The notes under the pieces: model-generated | What the model was told of the DNA's origin: nothing | The model's database searches: none | The model's input: the letters and a program-made list of their open reading frames with translations, nothing else | Program-made: the position numbers and the translations under genes | Origin: SABY01 sp964593705 | GTDB taxonomy: Bacteria; Bacteroidota; Bacteroidia; Bacteroidales; 4484-276 | Length of the DNA stretch: 64,000 bases | Reading direction: 5' to 3' | Assembly (NCBI GenBank): GCA_964593705.1 | Contig: CAZQIV010000001.1 | Location: forward strand, 208,643 to 272,642 | In this document: piece after piece, positions 58,896 through 64,000 of the stretch | How the letters are laid out: each line of letters opens with the position of its first letter | How positions within the stretch are numbered: position 1 is the first letter of the stretch

Positions 58896-60749
58896 CTACT
58901 TACCCAAAATTGCCCGTGAGGCATTTACATCACCACGACAGAGGAATCTCAATTCTTTTGAAACATCTGTTCCATCCACATTAATTGAGTTATCCTCAAA
59001 AATAAAATCTGATGCCGAAAATGTGTTGATGATTTGAATGGTTCTGTTTTCTATCAAATTAGCATCCAGGCTATCTATCAAATTATCACCATTTACATCC
59101 GCCGCTAACAGCGCCAAGCCATTTAGCGTGAAATCGGGAATATTGTTGTAATGCAAGGCTGTGGCCAATGCATCAGTTGCATTTACGCCACCCCATTCAA
59201 ATCCTTCGCCGATTTCAAACTGATATTCTCCAGATTTTACTGAAAAACCGAAAACACCATCTATCCCGGAAACTACTGAATCAATTCTACACAGGCTTTC
59301 ATCAAGCAGATAAATTTTTGCATTCTCAACTTTTGTATTGAGGGAGTCATCATAAATTAAAGTCCCGGAAATATTGAATCTTTCGTGTGCATAAGCTTTG
59401 ATGCAAAGATCGTAATGATAGGGTGTCCCCAAACCAACCTGATACCAGTAGGTTGGCCACAATGAAGGGTCTGGTGCAATCCAGCACTTTCCGCTTTCCA
59501 GTTCAGGCATGGCATATTGTGTTATGGTATCCTCAACAGCGATGGGCCAAACATCTCCGGGGTCATTGGAATCGTAACGAATCTGTACATAAAAATCCTC
59601 ACCTGCCGGAATAAGAATGGCTGAGTCAAGATCGAAAGTATAGTAACCGGATAATTCGAGCAGGGTTTCATCCATCGAGCCTAACAAGCCATATACTGAA
59701 TCCTGAAAATGATCGAAGATTTTGATCTCAACCCCGCAATTGGTGGAAACAATAAAGGAGCCAATTTTAGTAATTTCAGTGTCACGATCCGTGCCCTCAA
59801 ATTTCACCAAACCATAACCCACCTCACTATTGAAGCCAACGCCCCAGTAGCCACCGATTTCATCGTATTGATAAATATGGATTCCTGTTTCATTTTCTAT
59901 TACCTCAGGCCAATAGCCATTGTATTTTCCAAACTGTGAGTCGTTAAAGGAGATGTAATAGTAACCACTTTCGCCAAAGCCCTGCCCCCATGTATTCCTC
60001 ACTATCCAGGCTCCGGAACCGCCTGCCGTCGAAAGTGTATCGTTCCAGCCAACAATAACTCCGGCATGATTCACCGAATTTCCGGTGTAGTAATAGGTAA
60101 AATCTGTGGAGTTGTAATACGCATCATTCCACATCAATAAACTCCAAACCGGGCCGTAATTCAACACGGTTTGTTTTATATAATTGATGTTTTGTGGTGG
60201 TGGATAACGTGATTCGTTGATGTAATAAAGTGCCGAAAAATCCGTAGGACAATTATCATTGCTGTTGGTTCCGCCGGGATAGGGGTCTTCACTTTCGAGG
60301 TAGGGACCCGATCGGCGGGCAAAATACGCCGACGACATCCAGTGGTTTCCGTTGGTATTGCGTGATGGGATGTAGCCGTGGCAGAATTTCAGATTATTGT
60401 CGGAAAGGTTATATTCGGGATAGCCGAGCATTTGAAGTCGGCATTCAACGGTTCCCATTGTTGAATAGGCCCAGCAGCCGCCAGCAGATTGCGATTTTAC
60501 GGGGGTGAGGTAGGCCGAATCTCTCAAATCGTAAACCTGTGGCAGGTCGCGGTTTATTTCGTAGCTGAAATTTTTATACCTGTCGTACAGCGGTTTAATG
60601 GGAGGAAGCACAATCCCGTTGGTTTCCATTTCCCGCAGTTCATCCTGTGAAATATGATAATCAGGATCGGCAGGTTCTTTTTCAGGCAAAGGCTGCCCGG
60701 CAAGGCTTATTGTAAAAATGATCAGAAACGAAAGTATAATTGTTCTCAT
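58896..60749 (-). CDS. Secreted papain-like (C1A) cysteine peptidase with dockerin-like tail
   Basis: A 617-aa exported peptidase. Residues 1-18 form a signal peptide (ending LAGQ). A prosegment precedes the C1 domain (about 68-285), with the oxyanion Gln87 and catalytic Cys92 in VKSQSAGGCWAYS, His at about 226 in NHAGVIVGWND, and Asn at about 249 in IVRNTWGQGFGESGYYYIS. A lectin-like jelly-roll follows (about 300-455), then a prealbumin-like strand domain. The C terminus has a dockerin-like stretch (ALLAADVNGDNLIDSLDANLI and RGDVNAS). There is no T9SS sorting domain, unlike the other secreted proteins here. It starts 2 bp after the VCBS-repeat gene, so both are one operon. Confidence 0.9.
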   Translation of the reverse strand: MRTIILSFLIIFTISLAGQPLPEKEPADPDYHISQDELREMETNGIVLPPIKPLYDRYKNFSYEINRDLPQVYDLRDSAYLTPVKSQSAGGCWAYSTMGTVECRLQMLGYPEYNLSDNNLKFCHGYIPSRNTNGNHWMSSAYFARRSGPYLESEDPYPGGTNSNDNCPTDFSALYYINESRYPPPQNINYIKQTVLNYGPVWSLLMWNDAYYNSTDFTYYYTGNSVNHAGVIVGWNDTLSTAGGSGAWIVRNTWGQGFGESGYYYISFNDSQFGKYNGYWPEVIENETGIHIYQYDEIGGYWGVGFNSEVGYGLVKFEGTDRDTEITKIGSFIVSTNCGVEIKIFDHFQDSVYGLLGSMDETLLELSGYYTFDLDSAILIPAGEDFYVQIRYDSNDPGDVWPIAVEDTITQYAMPELESGKCWIAPDPSLWPTYWYQVGLGTPYHYDLCIKAYAHERFNISGTLIYDDSLNTKVENAKIYLLDESLCRIDSVVSGIDGVFGFSVKSGEYQFEIGEGFEWGGVNATDALATALHYNNIPDFTLNGLALLAADVNGDNLIDSLDANLIENRTIQIINTFSASDFIFEDNSINVDGTDVSKELRFLCRGDVNASRAILGK

Positions 60750-60751
60750 GC

Positions 60752-63085
60752 TTAGTGTTTTATTATGATTTTAAATCCGGCAGATTTCATGGTGGAAGAT
60801 GTTTTTAATTCAATTTTTAATAGATAAACACCATCTTCAAATTCATTAAGATCAATTTGGTTTAGCATTTCAAAGGTAGAAAATATTTCTATTCCCAAAA
60901 CATTCATTATGGCCAGCTTTTCCACCCGAAAATCATTTACTTTAGGATATTCAATATTTAAGGTTTCGTTGGCCGGATTTGGATAAATTTTTATTCCCAG
61001 GCCGCGATCGGTGTTGTCCAACACAATGGCCGGGGGAGGAGTTATTCCATTATAAAAAGTTAATCCTCCCGAATAATTGCCAACAATCATATCCGGAAAA
61101 TTATCATTGTTTAAGTTCCCGATTGCCACAGCGCTACGCAGGCCATCATCGATCCACAAATAATTTTTCATCACCAGGTTAAATTCGCCGTCAAGATTAT
61201 TTTGGATGTTGTCGTAATAAAAGATTTCACCAAATTCGGAGCCGGCAAAAAGGTGGATTTTTCCTGATTGATCCCTGTAAAAGTGCGGGATGCAATAACC
61301 AAAAATGGATAGATTCGGGTTGCGGACATTCACCATTCCGAGGCTATCGGTTATGAGGGTAAATTCAGGATTTGAGATACTTCCTGAATTTTGATAAAAT
61401 GAGATGGTTCCATTTCTTTTTCCCACCAGTAAATCTGTTAATCCATCGCCATCCAAATCAAAAAACTGAGGGGTGCTGTAACTTCCCGCATCAATGTTTT
61501 GGTATTTTTCGTCAACAAACTCAAAGTTTGAAGGTCCCCCCGTTGATGCGGTATTTTCAAAATAGAACAAAGTTCCTTCATCATTTCCTACCAGCATGTC
61601 CTTATCACCATCGCCATCCAAATCAACAAAAGCTGGCACTGCAGCAAAAGGTTTTTCACCTTGGGGAAAATGGGAAGGCAAGTTGGCGAAATTGCGATCG
61701 ATAAGTTTAAAGGACGGTTGGGAGGCTGTGCCGGTATTTTCAAGCAAGGCCAGTTGAGCACGGTAATCGCAGTAAAGGTTCATGGCTGTGCCGTAATAGG
61801 ATGAATCCAGGTAACCAAAATTTCCGACCACAATGTCCATCAGCCCATCATTGTTGTAATCGAACAAAACAGGTACTGCTCCTGCGCCAAAATCAATCAT
61901 TTCGTCCTGAAGGAAGGCTTTGTTGACGAGTTCAAAATCCGGATTATTGGTCTCGCCATTGTTTATGTACAGCCAAATATTATTGAGGTTTTGGGCTTTC
62001 ACCAGGCTTGGATCGAAGGGCGAAACGATCATGTCTTTTTTCCCGTCATTGCTTACATCGAGGTAATTCATTACCGGAAAGGAGAGCATATTTATCGAAT
62101 CGTTGTTGTCAGGAAATTTATAGCTATGGCTTACCATCAGCGCATCTTCGGGGGTGCCGCCATTGATGAGCAGGGCAGGGGAGGAGTAATCCACATCGCC
62201 CAAAAGCAAATCGAGCAAGCCATCGTCATTGTTGTCGAAAAGCATAAATGTAGAGCCTGTGTGTTTGGGGTCGCCTTTGGCCTGCGCACCCCCTCCGGCT
62301 CCCCCTGAAGGGGGAGGGACTTCCAACGCACGGGGAGAATTTGATAGCGATTTATTTATGTAGAAACAGGTATCCAGATAAATGATGTTAGATTCGTCAC
62401 TTTCGGCGAAGCGTCCCCAGCAGTTTTCGGTTTTTCGAAAGATGAGTGAATCGGCGCTTCCGTAACGTTCCATTGATTCGTTGAGGTGAAATTCGACAAA
62501 AGAACCCAAGCCCCAAAATGTGAGCAGATCAAGATCACCATCATTGTCGATGTCGTAAATGGCCGGATAATCGGCGTAAGTTACCAGCACATTTACATAG
62601 CCATTGCCCTGGAAAGATTTCAGGTAAGGAAAAACAACAAGTTCAAACATTGCATTTGGGTTTCCGGTGTTGCGATAAACCTTAATGCCTGCAAAGCCTT
62701 TGGAATAAGCAAAAATATCGTTGAGCCCATCCATGTTGTAATCAGCAAATATTACCCAGTCATCAAAATGGGGAAGTTTGCCGGCAAGTGCAGCATTAAA
62801 AGTGTAGCTGCTTTCTCCCACAAATCCTTCATTATGATAAGTCATTGTGCGGTTTCCATCGCGGTCGAATATTACCAGGTCGCGGATGCCATCGCCATCA
62901 AGATCTATTTCTCCAAACTGGCAGGCGTTTATGCCTCCGGCCCAGGGATTTCCAAAGGTGTGTTCCGGTGTGTCTTTAACAGCAATGTCAAATCTTTTTT
63001 TAAATCCGAAAGGCAGATCATATTGCGCTAAAACACTGCCCGATAGAAGCAGGCTGATATACATTAACAGGAAAAGCTTTCTCAT
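60752..63085 (-). CDS. FG-GAP/VCBS-repeat surface protein with T9SS sorting domain
   Basis: A 777-aa exported protein. Residues 1-20 are a signal peptide. The body is a series of FG-GAP/VCBS repeats (DLDGDGIRDLVIFDRDGN, DYNMDGLNDIFAYSKG, DIDNDGDLDLLTFWG, DNNDDGLLDLLLGDV, DYNNDGLMDIVVGNFG, DLDGDGDKDMLVGNDEG, DLDGDGLTDLLVGKRNG, NLNNDNFPDMIVGNYSG), which form a calcium-binding propeller. A T9SS type A sorting domain closes the protein (IKIYPNPANETLNIEYP to FKIIIKH). Residues about 253-268 (VPPPSGGAGGGAQAKG) are an odd low-complexity insert matching intergenic repeat DNA. First gene of an operon with the C1A peptidase. Confidence 0.9.
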   Translation of the reverse strand: MRKLFLLMYISLLLSGSVLAQYDLPFGFKKRFDIAVKDTPEHTFGNPWAGGINACQFGEIDLDGDGIRDLVIFDRDGNRTMTYHNEGFVGESSYTFNAALAGKLPHFDDWVIFADYNMDGLNDIFAYSKGFAGIKVYRNTGNPNAMFELVVFPYLKSFQGNGYVNVLVTYADYPAIYDIDNDGDLDLLTFWGLGSFVEFHLNESMERYGSADSLIFRKTENCWGRFAESDESNIIYLDTCFYINKSLSNSPRALEVPPPSGGAGGGAQAKGDPKHTGSTFMLFDNNDDGLLDLLLGDVDYSSPALLINGGTPEDALMVSHSYKFPDNNDSINMLSFPVMNYLDVSNDGKKDMIVSPFDPSLVKAQNLNNIWLYINNGETNNPDFELVNKAFLQDEMIDFGAGAVPVLFDYNNDGLMDIVVGNFGYLDSSYYGTAMNLYCDYRAQLALLENTGTASQPSFKLIDRNFANLPSHFPQGEKPFAAVPAFVDLDGDGDKDMLVGNDEGTLFYFENTASTGGPSNFEFVDEKYQNIDAGSYSTPQFFDLDGDGLTDLLVGKRNGTISFYQNSGSISNPEFTLITDSLGMVNVRNPNLSIFGYCIPHFYRDQSGKIHLFAGSEFGEIFYYDNIQNNLDGEFNLVMKNYLWIDDGLRSAVAIGNLNNDNFPDMIVGNYSGGLTFYNGITPPPAIVLDNTDRGLGIKIYPNPANETLNIEYPKVNDFRVEKLAIMNVLGIEIFSTFEMLNQIDLNEFEDGVYLLKIELKTSSTMKSAGFKIIIKH
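62288..62320. repeat. Intergenic-type palindromic repeat inserted inside a gene
   Basis: CACCCCCTCCGGCTCCCCCT continuing to GAAGGGGGAGGGAC, with the palindrome CTCCCCCT-GA-AGGGGGAG at 62299-62316. The same sequence style occurs in intergenic DNA at 41600-41650 and 43063-43155. It is in frame in the VCBS-repeat protein and encodes PPPSGGAGGG. Confidence 0.65.
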
Positions 63086-63164
63086 AAAAAATTATTTAAT
63101 TGAATTTACAAAGATACGGTTTTCGCATTCAAAGGTTAGGTAATCTGTTTTGTGAAAAGTTAGA

Positions 63165-63960
63165 AAGGAGATGGGGGAAATTGCAGTAATGGAGTAATGG
63201 AGGGATGGAGATGGGATGGAGAGACGCACAGCCTGCCCCGATTTTTCGGGGGACGTGCGTCTGGAGTGGTGGAATCCCGATGGTTATCGGGATGGAGTAA
63301 TGGAGTGATGTAGCAAGATCAAACATCCTACTTCAAACATCGGACATCTGATATATCATAAAAAATCAGATGTCTGATGTGTGATGTTTGATTTAAGATT
63401 GTACAGTTTCACCAGGATTCTTTTTGAAGTGTTTTTTGATTTAAAATTGTTGGAATATAGTCATCCGATGAATTCCTCCCGGAAGTAGTACCATTACTAA
63501 TCGTAAAATGTCATTTGCTTAAGCACTATTCATCGGATGACTTTTCCTGGTTACCCGATATGAGTCACACCGTGAATAAGCCCGGACAATAACAGAGGTT
63601 AGAGGGGAGGAGTTAGAGGGGAGATGGGGGAAATTGGAGTGATGGAGTAATGGAGGGATGGAGAGACGCACAGCCTGCCCCGATTTTTCGGGGGACGTGC
63701 GTCTGGAGTGGTGGAATTATGGAGTGATGGATAGGTGTGGCAAGATCAAACATCTTTCATCATACATCGGACATCTGATATATCATAAAAAATTAGATGT
63801 CCGATGTAAGATGTTTGATATAGGATTGTACATTTTCAGCAGGATTCTTTTTGAAGTGTTTTTTGATTTAAAATTGTTGGAATATAGTCATCCGATGAAT
63901 TACTCCCGGAAGTAGTACCAGTAATAATCGTAAAATGTCATTTGCTTAAACACCGATTTT
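63165..63960. repeat. Two tandem copies (about 430 bp) of composite repeat E-C-A-B
   Basis: Unit 1: GGAG-rich text, hairpin E (AGACGCAC 63222-63229 with GTGCGTCT 63255-63262, inner CCCCGA-TTTT-TCGGGG), hairpin C (63318-63392), element A (63459-63542), element B left end (63563-63577). Unit 2: E (63664-63704), C (63745-63819), A from 63886, losing its right end after about 63948. Distances between matching points are 427-442 bp. No gene is supported in 63086-64000; short frames across it arise from the repeats. Confidence 0.85.
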
Positions 63961-64000
63961 CGCCGATACTACTTTTACCATAATTTATTCCTAATTTATT

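Noticed and set aside
63086..64000. Small genes in the repeat region at the window end
   Set aside because: All frames there cross duplicated hairpins, are under 90 codons and resemble no protein family.

Overview
The window comes from a Bacteroidota genome, most likely a Bacteroidales/Marinilabiliales-type environmental anaerobe or facultative anaerobe. Evidence: seven or more secreted proteins end in the type IX secretion (T9SS) C-terminal sorting domain (xxPNPxxG motif); there is a SusC-style carboxypeptidase-regulatory/TonB receptor; a DUF2807 surface protein; a FtsB/DivIC-like protein; TAnnTTTG-type promoter candidates; and AT-rich intergenic DNA full of short palindromic repeats. I saw no rRNA, tRNA or CRISPR array.

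Layout. 0.3-9.5 kb: a MacB/FtsX-type permease, a large T9SS cysteine peptidase, and an EcoRV-like restriction-modification pair (predicted GATATC). 9.6-13.7 kb: a respiratory operon (octaheme cytochrome c of the tetrathionate reductase family, cytochrome b, rhodanese lipoprotein, small membrane protein) diverging from a Crp/Fnr regulator that carries a one-base frameshift; a palindromic FNR/CRP-type box lies between them. 14.2-14.9 kb: a RelE/ParE-type toxin-antitoxin pair. 15.3-21.7 kb: a T9SS protein, a TonB receptor, an interrupted lipoprotein gene, an unknown membrane protein and a TiaS-like protein. 21.8-26.3 kb: TatC, a glycosyltransferase, an AbiE-type module with a truncated toxin, and a ROK-fold kinase. 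26.4-41.2 kb: a 1720-residue gingipain-like C25 peptidase, DivIC/FtsB, a RibD-C reductase, a beta-propeller/beta-helix T9SS protein split by an in-frame TAA, and another T9SS protein. 41.7-44.8 kb: a MATE transporter and a DUF2807/beta-barrel protein.

The standout region is 45.4-51.2 kb: an 11-gene bacterial microcompartment (BMC) operon. It encodes two near-identical hexameric shell proteins, a CcmP-like double-stacking trimer, a PduT-like trimer, four pentameric vertex proteins, a CoA-acylating aldehyde dehydrogenase, an RpiB-like isomerase and deoxyribose-phosphate aldolase. This gene set matches the sugar-phosphate-utilising (SPU) class of BMC loci. The inferred chemistry is deoxyribose-5-phosphate to glyceraldehyde-3-phosphate plus acetaldehyde, then acetaldehyde to acetyl-CoA inside the shell. 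No phosphotransacylase, alcohol dehydrogenase or regulator is visible here. A clear terminator closes the operon.

51.4-63.1 kb: a 735-residue KamA-family radical SAM enzyme, an M19 dipeptidase lipoprotein, thyA, a DUF4160/DUF2442 pair, folA, and a two-gene operon of a VCBS-repeat T9SS protein and a papain-like peptidase. The intergenic DNA is unusually structured: an exactly 84-bp palindromic element in five copies coupled at fixed distance to a second palindrome, a MITE-like family whose ends reach neighbouring stop codons, long perfect hairpins capped by GAA/AAA triloops, and a 52-bp tandem palindrome array.
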